Below are positions 35,976 to 44,738 of a stretch of 64,000 nucleotides of DNA, piece by piece; positions within the stretch are counted from its first letter, which is position 1, and each line of letters begins with the position of its first letter. The translations under genes were made by a program, and so were the position numbers. Under the pieces are notes generated by a model. It searched no databases, was not told the DNA's origin, and saw only the letters and a list, made by a program, of their open reading frames with translations. The stretch is from Nostocales cyanobacterium LEGE 11386 (GTDB taxonomy: Bacteria; Cyanobacteriota; Cyanobacteriia; Cyanobacteriales; Nostocaceae). The stretch spans positions 1-64,000 of the forward strand of contig JADEXK010000009.1 in the NCBI GenBank assembly GCA_015207155.1, read 5' to 3'.

Positions 35976-38600
35976 ATGGCGCTTCCTGTTCTTACTGTGC
36001 GCTTTCGCAACTGGTTGCAGCCTAGAAGAGGTTTAGCGATCGCAGAAGCTTCTATTATTGGTCTTGTAGCTGCCCTATCTGCGGTATTCCTGAAAGTAGG
36101 ATCGGGATCTTTGGGAACATGGCGAGTCCAGACTACCCAAATTTTACCTGCATGGGTCGCATTACCTGCGATCGGTCTAAGCTTTGGTTTTATAGCTGGC
36201 TGGTTAGTGCAGAGATTTGCACCAGAGGCATCAGGTAGCGGTATCCCGCAAGTTAAAGCCACTCTGGCCAATGTACCGATTACTTTATCTTGGCGGGTGG
36301 CATTGGTGAAGTTACTCAGTGCCATTATTACCCTCGGTTCCGGGATGACTTTGGGGCGACAAGGCCCCACTGTCCATGTGGGAGCAGGTTTAGCAGCAGG
36401 AATGAGTCGATGGGTTCCCACTTCCCCAGATCATCGCAGACAGATGATTGCGGCTGGTGCAGGTGCTGGCTTGTCGGCTGCTTTTAATGCCCCCATCGCG
36501 GGTGTATTGTTCATCGTTGAGGAATTACTCCATGATTTATCAGGGCTGACTTTAGGAACCGCTATTATTGCTTCGTTCATTGGTGGGGTAGTATCCCGGT
36601 TGTTGGGTGGCGGTAGTTTCCAGTTAAACCCGCAATTGCTGCAATACTCTAGTAACTTCACCCTCCCAGAAATTCCCTTTTTTTTACTGTTGGGCATTTT
36701 ATCTGGGTTACTAGGGGCATTATTTAATCGTGGCGTGGTTGCCAGTATTAAAGCCTATCATAATTTACATCTTAGCTTGCCCTTAAGAGTAGCTTTAGCT
36801 GGATGTATTTCCGGTATTGTCGTGGCCATGCTGCCTGAGCCTTTCCGTAATTATACAGGCTTACGGGAGTATATGATAACTAGTGATGCCAATATATCCT
36901 TGGCGGCGATCGCCTTTATAGCTCAGTTTATCCTTACCCTGATAGCATTTGGTTCCGGCGCGCCTGGGGGGTTATTTGCTCCTAGTTTAATTTTGGGTTC
37001 TTGTTTAGGACATTTGGTTGGTGTTTCTGCTACTTATTTTTTGGAAGTAGGTTCCCCGACAACTTATGCTTTAGCAGGCATGGGGGGGTTTTTTAGTGCC
37101 GTTTCCAAAGTACCATTCACCGCAATTGTGATTGTGTTTGAAATGACTACAGATTTCAATCTGGTATTACCTTTGATGATTGTATCTGTGGCAGCTTACT
37201 TGGTGACCGATAAAGTCATGCCTGGATCTCTGTATGACAAACTATTGCAGTTAAAAGGCATCACAATTACCAAAGCAGTTTCTGCCGAAGGCATATTAAC
37301 CAAGTTAACAGCCAACGATGTCATGCAGCAACGGGTAGAAACTTTGGATGCAGACATGACCTTAGACGAAGCAATGCAAGTCTTTTCTCGTTCCCATCAT
37401 CGCGGCTTTCCCGTGGTAGAGAACGGCAAATTAGTAGGAATTGTCACGCAATCGGATTTGATTAAAAAACGTGATACTGATACGTATACGCTTCGCGATC
37501 GCAACTTCCCCAACGATACCCTATTAAGGGAAATTATGATACCTGCCCCAATGACTGTACAACCCAAGTACAACTTGAGTAATGTACTGTATTTGTTGGA
37601 TCGCTATCAAATTGGTCGCTTACCAGTAGTCGAAGGTAGGAAACTGGTGGGCATTATTACCCGTGCAGACATCATCCGGGCAGAAGCCGAACATCTTAAT
37701 TATGGCAACGCCACCCCAGCACCACAATTAGAACCTTCTTATGTAGTTTATCAAACGCGATCGCCCAATATCGGCAGAGGGAGATTATTAGTGCCAGTTG
37801 CTAATCCCGAAACCGCAGCCATCCTCTTACAAATGGCCGCAGCTATTGCCCGCGATCGCCACTATGAAATAGAGTGCGTACAAGTGATATTGGTATCACG
37901 CCACAGTTCCCCAGCCGAAACACCAGTCAGAACAGCCAAAAGTCGCCGTTTATTACGACAGGCAGAAGTTTTAGCGAAAAAATGGCGCATTCCCTTACAT
38001 ACCCAGATTCGAGTTGCCCATGATGCCGCCCAAGCAATTTTGGAAACAATTAACGAGCGACACATCAATCTAATTTTAATGGGGTGGAAAGGTCAAACTT
38101 CCACCCCTGGGCGAATTTTTGGCAATGTTGTAGACACCATTATTCGCCAGGCGACCTGCGACGTGATGCTAGTTAAATTAGGTAACACTCAGCACTCTTT
38201 CAACCGTTGGCTAGTAACAATGGCTGGAGGCCCAAATGCTAGGGTGGCACTTAAATTGTTACCAGCCTTGGCAACATTGGGGAATAACCCCCAAATTCGT
38301 CTGACACAGGTGTTTAAGCCATCTGAGTTAAAGCCAGACATGACAGTTTTAGAACAAGCCATCCGCCTACTGATGCGCCGCCGTAAATTATCCAGCAATG
38401 TAGTTGCCATACCAGTGCAAGCTGAATCGGTTGCCGAAGGTGTGATTAACCTGGTGAAAACGGAAAATTATGATGTTGTTGTGTTAGGGGCATCTCGTGA
38501 AGGATTATTACAGCAGGCAATTCAAGGTAATATTCCTGAAGCGATCGCCTCTGGTGTGGATAGTACAGTTATTTTAGTGAGGGGTGCAATCACTAGTTAA
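35976..38600 (+). CDS. ClC chloride channel/transporter with CBS and USP domains
   Basis: 874 residues. Residues ~20-420 are a ClC membrane domain with the anion-filter segments GSGIP (87-91), G127-R-Q-G-P131 and GAPGGLFAPSL. The gating glutamate of GREGP is glutamine here (Q129), while the intracellular proton glutamates (FIVEEL) are kept. Two CBS domains follow (~445-495 and ~515-570), then two tandem universal-stress-protein-like domains (~600-730 and ~735-870). This tripartite architecture suggests nucleotide-controlled anion flux. Plasma or thylakoid membrane. Monocistronic. Confidence 0.93.
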   Translation: MALPVLTVRFRNWLQPRRGLAIAEASIIGLVAALSAVFLKVGSGSLGTWRVQTTQILPAWVALPAIGLSFGFIAGWLVQRFAPEASGSGIPQVKATLANVPITLSWRVALVKLLSAIITLGSGMTLGRQGPTVHVGAGLAAGMSRWVPTSPDHRRQMIAAGAGAGLSAAFNAPIAGVLFIVEELLHDLSGLTLGTAIIASFIGGVVSRLLGGGSFQLNPQLLQYSSNFTLPEIPFFLLLGILSGLLGALFNRGVVASIKAYHNLHLSLPLRVALAGCISGIVVAMLPEPFRNYTGLREYMITSDANISLAAIAFIAQFILTLIAFGSGAPGGLFAPSLILGSCLGHLVGVSATYFLEVGSPTTYALAGMGGFFSAVSKVPFTAIVIVFEMTTDFNLVLPLMIVSVAAYLVTDKVMPGSLYDKLLQLKGITITKAVSAEGILTKLTANDVMQQRVETLDADMTLDEAMQVFSRSHHRGFPVVENGKLVGIVTQSDLIKKRDTDTYTLRDRNFPNDTLLREIMIPAPMTVQPKYNLSNVLYLLDRYQIGRLPVVEGRKLVGIITRADIIRAEAEHLNYGNATPAPQLEPSYVVYQTRSPNIGRGRLLVPVANPETAAILLQMAAAIARDRHYEIECVQVILVSRHSSPAETPVRTAKSRRLLRQAEVLAKKWRIPLHTQIRVAHDAAQAILETINERHINLILMGWKGQTSTPGRIFGNVVDTIIRQATCDVMLVKLGNTQHSFNRWLVTMAGGPNARVALKLLPALATLGNNPQIRLTQVFKPSELKPDMTVLEQAIRLLMRRRKLSSNVVAIPVQAESVAEGVINLVKTENYDVVVLGASREGLLQQAIQGNIPEAIASGVDSTVILVRGAITS

Positions 38601-38633
38601 TCAGATGCTAATCTTGACCTACTAAGCTAGTAG

Positions 38634-39896
38634 TTAGCCAATTGAAGCTTTACTATCAAGTGGTTGAAGCGACTTTTTATAAGGATAGTATGCAATTAAT
38701 CGAATATTGTAAGGGTTTTTGACTTGATAGACAATGCCACGCCACTCAACATTTCGCTTAATCATAGTTGATGCTGTCGCCAGCGTAGAAATTAATTGTG
38801 CCAGTGGAATCGCTAGCAAAACTTTTGCTAAGAATGACCACGAAAAACGCTTCATCGGTTTGCTATGTTCCCAAAGCACTTGCCGCACACCTTGTTCCAA
38901 CAGTGTAATCAGCAAGACCATTACCAGGATATAGCTGACGAATCCACCTCCGAACAACGCTGCTGCTGCAAAATTTCCTCTGACTAGGGAAATCAGCATT
39001 AGTCCTATTACCATCACCAGAGCTAATGAGGGTATGAAGACCTGAAAGACAAATAGCATCCACTTAGGATGATAGAGCCTGGGCATGAGTAATTGGCGTT
39101 TAATAAAGCGCAAGCATTGAGCTAAATCACATTCCTCACGATTGATCATCATCACAGTAGGCACAAATTTCACTTTTAAACCGATTTTTTGCAAAGCTTT
39201 GTGGACTGGTGCATCAACAGAAAGGCTTTGCGTCCATATATCTAAAAGTTGGGATTGTCGTAAGTTAGAGAGTTTCATTGCCATAGAGCCGCCCCAAGCA
39301 TATCTATGGATATACATAGAGACGACTGATGCCGAGTTATATATGTATCGCACCAACGAACCCCATTTTTCGCTGGGTGGCAGATACCAACGGTTTCCTG
39401 TAGTGGCTCCAACCTGCTTTTCCGCTAAGGGTACAACTAATTCGCATAACCAGTTGGGATGGGCAATTACATCAGCATCGATGAAAGCCACTACCTGATA
39501 AGAATCGTCTAATGCACAGATGGCTTGCACTAGGGAACTGCATTTGAGACTACAGGTGTTGTGCCGCACAATTAAAGGACTGACTTGGAAGTGCGTTGCT
39601 CCTGTTTGTTGGATTGTTTTGTTGACGATATTCCAGGCAGGGTCTTCCTGACTATCAACTACAATGTGCAAATCGTACTGTGGATAGTTCTGGTGTAGTA
39701 AGGCACGGATGCAGTCAGCTAAGAATGGATCAGCACCTCGCAGGGCAAGGATAACTACCGCCTTGGGCAACAACTCATCTGGCACGTCCTGCGATTTTGG
39801 CAAATGGAGCGATGATGTAAAAGCCAGCGCACAAAGGGTTTGAAGAACTACAAAAACTGCCAAAACCGCAAAAATAGCGATCGCTATTTGGTTCAT
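38634..39896 (-). CDS. Membrane glycosyltransferase family 2 (GT21-like)
   Basis: 420 residues. An N-terminal membrane anchor (4-28), GT-A domain ~45-280 with the early Asp in LHIVVDSQEDP, the DxD-type FIDADVIAHP, a later Asp in SVDAPVHKAL, and a Q/RxxRW-like RFIKRQLLMPRLYHP, then three or four C-terminal helices. The layout resembles ceramide glucosyltransferase/hopanoid-associated GT21 enzymes that glycosylate lipids at the inner leaflet. Last gene of a minus-strand cluster with an ABC exporter and an SDR; 237 bp separate it from the preceding gene, so it may have its own promoter. Confidence 0.85.
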   Translation of the reverse strand: MNQIAIAIFAVLAVFVVLQTLCALAFTSSLHLPKSQDVPDELLPKAVVILALRGADPFLADCIRALLHQNYPQYDLHIVVDSQEDPAWNIVNKTIQQTGATHFQVSPLIVRHNTCSLKCSSLVQAICALDDSYQVVAFIDADVIAHPNWLCELVVPLAEKQVGATTGNRWYLPPSEKWGSLVRYIYNSASVVSMYIHRYAWGGSMAMKLSNLRQSQLLDIWTQSLSVDAPVHKALQKIGLKVKFVPTVMMINREECDLAQCLRFIKRQLLMPRLYHPKWMLFVFQVFIPSLALVMVIGLMLISLVRGNFAAAALFGGGFVSYILVMVLLITLLEQGVRQVLWEHSKPMKRFSWSFLAKVLLAIPLAQLISTLATASTMIKRNVEWRGIVYQVKNPYNIRLIAYYPYKKSLQPLDSKASIG

Positions 39897-40133
39897 TAAT
39901 TTACCTCAAACTGATTAACTTTACTTAAATAAGTCACAAATGCGAAATTTAATTGGCTTAACTCTTTTTTTGGCGTTGCTGAATCAGACTATGAAATGCC
40001 AAAATCACCTTTCTTGTTCTTTGTACCTTTGTGCCTACTCTGCAAGAAATAGTTAATTGCAACCCATATGCAACACCCAAGCCTATTTTATTTCCCGGAC
40101 TATAATATTTGCCAAATTTAAGCATGATATATT

Positions 40134-41501
40134 TTACCAAAAAGCTTTTGCTGCACTTCCTTGCAATACGTCAGGATTTTTTCTACTTCTTGTACTGATT
40201 TGCCGAGATATCAAAAAAGCAATTATCAGAAACCTTAATTTTTTAATTACTATATATAATTGTATTTTTTCATTTCCCATCACCATTTTTATAAATGCAA
40301 CTGGGTTAGTTACAATAAACCAAGGAAAGCCATCGCTGGCAAACATGTTAACATTATGTTCACCGTAAAGTAATTTTAATCCATACGTGGAAGCTAGCCA
40401 TCTATACATTTGTTCTATCCAGGCTTTTTTTGGTGGCTGATCCATTGTCATATCTGTGAGACTGGGAGTCCTATTCATAGAAATAACATCTATAAATATG
40501 TCACCTATAAAGCCTGCATACTTAGCTAATACACTGAGTTGAGTATCCTCACATCTGATACCTGGGTATTTTTCAGAAATCACTAATAACAAACTAACCA
40601 TCGCATCAGTTTTACCAAATGTACCTCCTCCAGGTTTATACTGAATGCCATTAACTCTGCCATGAGTAATATCTACGAACCATTGAAGAGGAGGCAATTT
40701 CTCACTAAGATTCGGTAATAAAACTTCAATTCCATTGACTATAGATTTTTGGTATACAGCAAACTTATTCCTTGTACCCAAAATATCTATTTCTTGATGT
40801 TTTTGTAGCTTTCTTATTATTAGCTTTAAGCCATTAGAATCTGAATCAATAATTGAATATCTTTGATCCACTAAAAACTGAGATTCAGCATCAAAAGTCA
40901 TTAAAATCGCGGGTGGTATCCATTCATTATTTATACTCTCTAGTAGCAATGAGCCATAAATATCTCCTAAAACTCGAATTTTACCTGCTGCGTATTGTCC
41001 TTCTTTCTGATGAACAACAAATATCCTGTGCCTCGATTGCTGAGGGTTGATATTATTTATGCAATAGGGTTTACCTTTGCACATCGAATTGTCAAATATG
41101 ATTGCTGGGATATTATTTGCTACCTTTTCCCCAGTATATAAATGAATGACTTGGACATCTGGAAGCAAAGTAAAACCGTTGATAACAGTCGAACATTCAA
41201 AGCCATTATTCAGACCTATTACTATATCAGCCATCATTCCTATTTCGGAGATTTGTTGAATGATTTTGGGGATAGTATAAGGTAAATAATTTTCGGCTCC
41301 TTTGGCAGCCGCTACTATTCCTAAGATTCTTGTGCTATCAAAAAGATTATTAGTTTTAGCATTAATCCATGCTCTGTAATACAAAACAGATTTTACATCT
41401 GCTTCTAAAGCTCTGTCTTGTTGTTGTCTTAATGTAATTCTTTCCTTTCCTAACAACTTACTAGGCTGCTCAGATGGTAATACTAATTTAGTTGTAAACA
41501 T
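40134..41501 (-). CDS. Putative GT-A-fold glycosyltransferase-like protein
   Basis: 455 residues, not assigned to a named family. Features that suggest a nucleotide-sugar GT-A fold: RILGIVAAAKGAENYLP and ADIVIGLNNG (GT2-like N-terminal strands), GKIRVLGDIYGSLL, the DxD-like LMTFDAESQF, and RCEDTQLSVLAKYAG, reminiscent of the ED motif of GT2 enzymes. The C-terminal part is hydrophobic/basic (YIVIKKLRFLIIAFLISRQ) and may attach to the membrane. Its start overlaps the end of the ABC exporter gene by 14 bp, so translation is coupled. AT-rich compared with neighbours outside the cluster. Confidence 0.7.
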   Translation of the reverse strand: MFTTKLVLPSEQPSKLLGKERITLRQQQDRALEADVKSVLYYRAWINAKTNNLFDSTRILGIVAAAKGAENYLPYTIPKIIQQISEIGMMADIVIGLNNGFECSTVINGFTLLPDVQVIHLYTGEKVANNIPAIIFDNSMCKGKPYCINNINPQQSRHRIFVVHQKEGQYAAGKIRVLGDIYGSLLLESINNEWIPPAILMTFDAESQFLVDQRYSIIDSDSNGLKLIIRKLQKHQEIDILGTRNKFAVYQKSIVNGIEVLLPNLSEKLPPLQWFVDITHGRVNGIQYKPGGGTFGKTDAMVSLLLVISEKYPGIRCEDTQLSVLAKYAGFIGDIFIDVISMNRTPSLTDMTMDQPPKKAWIEQMYRWLASTYGLKLLYGEHNVNMFASDGFPWFIVTNPVAFIKMVMGNEKIQLYIVIKKLRFLIIAFLISRQISTRSRKNPDVLQGSAAKAFW

Positions 41502-43143
41502 TATTTCGCTCCTTTTTCATAACTGAATTATCAGTTTTAATTTGGCCATATTCCAGCTTGATAATCCGATCTGCTAAGTAAAAATATTGATCATCGTGAC
41601 AGATAAGTAGTACAGTTTTCCCTCTATTCTTTAAATCTGCCAGCAGTTGAGTGTAGAAAATTTCCTTGAATACAGGATCTTGATCTGATGCCCACTCATC
41701 AAACATATAGATAGGACGGTCTTCTAGGTAAGTAGTAATAAGAGCAAGACGCTTACGCTGTCCTTGAGAAAGGTCAATGGTTGAAAGCACACCATCATTG
41801 ACTTGAACTTTATGGTCAAGTTGTAATTGAACAAGATATTTGCGAGTTTGAATATCCAGATCAGTACTATCCAAACCCAGCAAGCGCTCAAAAAGATAAA
41901 AGTCAGAAAATACTACGGAAAATTGATGGCTATACCATTCTCGATTCTGATTATTAATAGGCTGGCCATCTAAATAAATTTCTCCTGATTCAGGGACATA
42001 AAGCCCAGTAATTAATTTAGCAAGGGTAGACTTACCACTACCGTTACCTCCTACAATAAAAATAACTTCTCCTGGATGAAATTTTAAATTAATAGGTCCA
42101 AGCGTAAAGTTACTTTCTTCTCGCTCTTGATAGTAAGTGTGGGTTACATTCACTAGTTCTAGAGCCTGCCAATCTTTATTTAAATTAAGCGAATCCTTAG
42201 AGGCTTTATCATGTGAGTAATTTGCCAATGACAAACCCAAAGATTCTACTTTATCTAAAGCAACTAAAGCTCTAAATATACTAGGCATCATACTAATAAT
42301 GTATTCTAATGGTGCTATTAAATAGATGATAGTTAGGGCATATGCCGATAGAACTGTAGGGTGAACTTTGTTAAGGGTTGGAATAATGAATAAGAGCAAA
42401 CCAATAGCTACAAAAAACAGAATTTGTCCCCAACTGGCTGCGCCAGCAAAGATACTCATACCTATAACATTATGACGGCAGTACTTTAAGGCAGTGGGAT
42501 GCAAGTCTTCAGAGAGAAATGCTTGCCGTCGCTGGCGATGTAGCTTGAGTTCCTTTGCGCCTTGAGTTACAGTGCGAAAATGTTTAAATAATCTATCTTC
42601 CTGCTCACGAGCCAATTTTAGAAAAGACAAGGCTTTGATCATTGGTAATGAATAGCTGAATATTCCCAAGAACATAAAGCTAATACCTATCAGAAAAACC
42701 ATTTTAGAGAGGTAGCTTAGATAAATCAGGCAGGCAATTACTATGGCGATGTTTATACACAAAAAGGGAATAGTAATAGCCATGCTAGATATTGTTTGAA
42801 TATCTTCAGTGAGGACAGCTAAAAGACCATAAGCGCCAACTTGTTCTAAGTGACGTAGAGGTGAGGCTAGAATGCGGCGACTTAAGAGTATCCGCAAGTC
42901 GAGAATGGCTTTTTCTGAGAGATGAATTAACAAAACTTGAGAAGCAAAATTAGCAATTAGCCGCAGCAGACAAAGTCCAACAAAACTCCAAATTAGAGTA
43001 CTTGTAGATGGCTGGTTTTGACTTAATACCTTATTAATTAAGGCAATGAGACCAGCAGCAGTGCCGCCGCCGAGAATGCCAGCCAAGATTGCAAGACTAA
43101 GATGAACAGAAGAAGTACGAAAAAGAAGGCGAATCAAGTTCAT
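41488..43143 (-). CDS. SyrD/PvdE-type peptide or siderophore exporter (ABC)
   Basis: 551 residues: a six-helix ABC membrane domain (~1-310) fused to an ATPase (~330-545). Walker A VGGNGSGKSTL, an unusual signature LSQGQRKRLAL instead of LSGGQ, Walker B IYMFDEWASDQDP and H-loop LLICHDDQYF. The DEWASDQDP wording and LSQGQRKR are hallmarks of the cyclic-peptide/pyoverdine exporter family (SyrD, PvdE). Its ATG overlaps the stop of a 31-codon ORF by ATGA and its end overlaps the next gene by 14 bp. It probably exports the product of this cluster to the periplasm. Confidence 0.9.
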   Translation of the reverse strand: MNLIRLLFRTSSVHLSLAILAGILGGGTAAGLIALINKVLSQNQPSTSTLIWSFVGLCLLRLIANFASQVLLIHLSEKAILDLRILLSRRILASPLRHLEQVGAYGLLAVLTEDIQTISSMAITIPFLCINIAIVIACLIYLSYLSKMVFLIGISFMFLGIFSYSLPMIKALSFLKLAREQEDRLFKHFRTVTQGAKELKLHRQRRQAFLSEDLHPTALKYCRHNVIGMSIFAGAASWGQILFFVAIGLLLFIIPTLNKVHPTVLSAYALTIIYLIAPLEYIISMMPSIFRALVALDKVESLGLSLANYSHDKASKDSLNLNKDWQALELVNVTHTYYQEREESNFTLGPINLKFHPGEVIFIVGGNGSGKSTLAKLITGLYVPESGEIYLDGQPINNQNREWYSHQFSVVFSDFYLFERLLGLDSTDLDIQTRKYLVQLQLDHKVQVNDGVLSTIDLSQGQRKRLALITTYLEDRPIYMFDEWASDQDPVFKEIFYTQLLADLKNRGKTVLLICHDDQYFYLADRIIKLEYGQIKTDNSVMKKERNNVYN

Positions 43144-43235
43144 AACTTAATTAACAACCTACTTTTCAAGCTTTGTAATTCCATCAAAAGAGGAATACTT
43201 ATAAATATTGCACTACTGAATATTTTATTAGCCAT
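43140..43235 (-). CDS. Micro-ORF 2, 31-residue hydrophobic peptide
   Basis: 31 codons, beginning MANKIFSSAIFISIPLL and ending LKSRLLIKL. One hydrophobic segment with Lys at both ends, like a single short membrane helix or signal-like peptide. The start lies inside the end of micro-ORF 1 (8-nt overlap ATGGCTAA) and the stop TGA overlaps the ABC exporter's ATG (ATGA). Such interlocking on both sides is typical of translated operon genes. Its function is unknown: exported peptide, small transporter subunit, or merely a leader that couples translation. No clear Shine-Dalgarno. Confidence 0.4.
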   Translation of the reverse strand: MANKIFSSAIFISIPLLMELQSLKSRLLIKL

Positions 43236-43311
43236 GTATTTTCATCCAATTAAAGTTTTTGACAAATGTTTCAATTTCATCAATGTTTTCTACATCTAAA
43301 ATTTCATGCAT
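43228..43311 (-). CDS. Micro-ORF 1, 27-residue acidic peptide
   Basis: 27 codons: starts MHEILDVENIDEIETF and ends NWMKIHG; six acidic against two basic residues, probably amphipathic helical at the front. The ATG stands 5 nt after the SDR stop codon, and the end overlaps micro-ORF 2 by 8 nt. Together the two ORFs fill almost the entire 173-bp gap between the SDR gene and the exporter. A small acidic leader-like peptide beside a peptide exporter is suggestive of a precursor, but no core motif or maturation gene is recognised. Confidence 0.4.
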   Translation of the reverse strand: MHEILDVENIDEIETFVKNFNWMKIHG

Positions 43312-43316
43312 CTCTA

Positions 43317-44201
43317 TTATGCAATTCCAGTCTTCTTTAACTGTTTCTTTAGTTGATTAGGCAGTATTTCAATACTGTTCAAGTTTTCTGCACGGCTTTG
43401 GTTTAGTTTAACCACGCCAATCAAGCGATAAATTATATCTACAAATTCTGGATATATTTGTCCAGTTGCAAACATTAGTTTAGTCAAACTTGCTGTTATC
43501 GGACTTTGATTGACTATTACCTCTGCCTGATTTTGTTTAAGAGATTTAATGACTGCATTCGCCACTTGAATTGGTGTGGAGATACCCGCTAGCTGGGGTA
43601 CTGGTATACGAGTATTAACAGTCATCCCAACTTTACTGACATATCCTGGACAAATTGTCGAGATATTTACATCAGTACCAGCCAATTCTTGGCGTATAGC
43701 ATCAGTCCACAGAATCAAACCAGCTTTACTCGCAGAATAAACGCTGTTGTAAGCAACTCCCTTTTTTCCAGCTACAGAAGCAATATTAACAATGTGTCCA
43801 CTACCCCGTTCCAACATACTTGGCAGTAATAAACGGGTTATTTCCATAGCAGCAAGTAGATTAGTTGACACGATTGACTGCATTTCCTCTAGAGAATAAT
43901 CTACAAAATTGCGATAAATTTCTATGCCAGCATTATTAATTAAGATGTCAACTGGACTTGCAACTTCATTGATTTGCGTCGCTAGAGTAGAAAGTTCTGC
44001 CACATTTGTCATGTCAAAGGGAATACTTATCCATTTACCACCAACAGCTTTGATTTGCTCACATACTCTATCTAACCCTAATTTTGAACGAGAAACGCCA
44101 ACTATAGTTGCTTGCTCTTTTGCCAAATTACGAGCAATATATACCCCCAAACCACGTGATGCACCTGTCAAAAGAACTGTCTTACCTTTGAGAAATGTCA
44201 T
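43317..44201 (-). CDS. SDR family NAD(P)-dependent oxidoreductase
   Basis: 294 residues from the ATG at 44201, which has GGAGG seven bases upstream; the longer frame starting at 44225 lacks a ribosome site. Rossmann motif TGASRGLGVYIA, NNAG, and the catalytic Ser (IVNIASVAG) and Tyr-x3-Lys (YSASKAG). Classical SDR core ~1-230 and a C-terminal tail of ~60 residues of uncertain role. It probably reduces a keto or oxidises a hydroxyl group on a lipid or sugar intermediate of the cluster. Followed within 5 nt by micro-ORF 1. Confidence 0.9.
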   Translation of the reverse strand: MTFLKGKTVLLTGASRGLGVYIARNLAKEQATIVGVSRSKLGLDRVCEQIKAVGGKWISIPFDMTNVAELSTLATQINEVASPVDILINNAGIEIYRNFVDYSLEEMQSIVSTNLLAAMEITRLLLPSMLERGSGHIVNIASVAGKKGVAYNSVYSASKAGLILWTDAIRQELAGTDVNISTICPGYVSKVGMTVNTRIPVPQLAGISTPIQVANAVIKSLKQNQAEVIVNQSPITASLTKLMFATGQIYPEFVDIIYRLIGVVKLNQSRAENLNSIEILPNQLKKQLKKTGIA

Positions 44202-44384
44202 TATAATCCTCCAGTGTCCTAACATTGATAAGGTCTACAAACTACAGAAAATAAATTGCCAAACTAAAAAAACATGAGTATTACATCAGCAATAAGATTT
44301 ACTTGATAAATTGTCTCTTAAGTAAATGAATAAAATTGAGCATTGATATTGCCTTTATTTGAAAGTTCTTTACAAATAAGATGG

Positions 44385-44738
44385 TCAACGTGTAATTACA
44401 ACAATTCCAGCAAAAATGAGACTTACAGCAATTAACTGGTTGAATGTTAAACTTTCATTAAATAACCAGTAGGAGAAGAAAGTCACCAAAATGAATCCAA
44501 TTCCCTGGGAAGTGGGGACTACTATAGAAATCGGAAGTTGATCAAGTGCCTTGGCCAATAAAAGCAAACCTGTACTGTAAAAAATGAGAGCAGCGATAAA
44601 CCAGGGTGAAGCGATGGTTATCAGAAAGTTGGAATTATTTATCGCTAAACGTGACTGCTTGAGCAGAATATTACCAATGCAATTGCAAAAAGCAGATACG
44701 GCAACTAATAACCAAGGTAGTTTTGAAATTTGAATCAT
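44385..44738 (-). CDS. SMR/EamA half-size transporter (ArnE/F- or EmrE-like)
   Basis: 117 residues with four membrane helices (LPWLLVAVSAFCNCIGNIL; ITIASPWFIAALIFYSTGLLLLA; LPISIVVPTSQGIGFILVTFFSYWLF; LIAVSLIFAGIVVIT). The pattern matches half-size EamA/SMR proteins, including ArnE/ArnF-type lipid-linked sugar flippase subunits and EmrE-type drug exporters. The acidic residue in helix 1 typical of EmrE (Glu14) is not evident, favouring a lipid-carrier flippase over a drug pump. First gene of the minus-strand cluster; a 183-bp gap precedes the SDR gene. Confidence 0.8.
   Translation of the reverse strand: MIQISKLPWLLVAVSAFCNCIGNILLKQSRLAINNSNFLITIASPWFIAALIFYSTGLLLLAKALDQLPISIVVPTSQGIGFILVTFFSYWLFNESLTFNQLIAVSLIFAGIVVITR

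Noticed and set aside
39958..40140. 60-residue minus-strand frame between the GT-like and GT2 genes
   Set aside because: Sits on dispersed repeat sequence (GGCGTTGCTGAATCA, TATGCAACACCC) and lacks a ribosome site.
43102..43299. 65-residue plus-strand frame over the micro-ORF region
   Set aside because: Antisense to the operon direction, overlaps the exporter start, and has no ribosome site; the interlocked minus-strand ORFs fit the context better.
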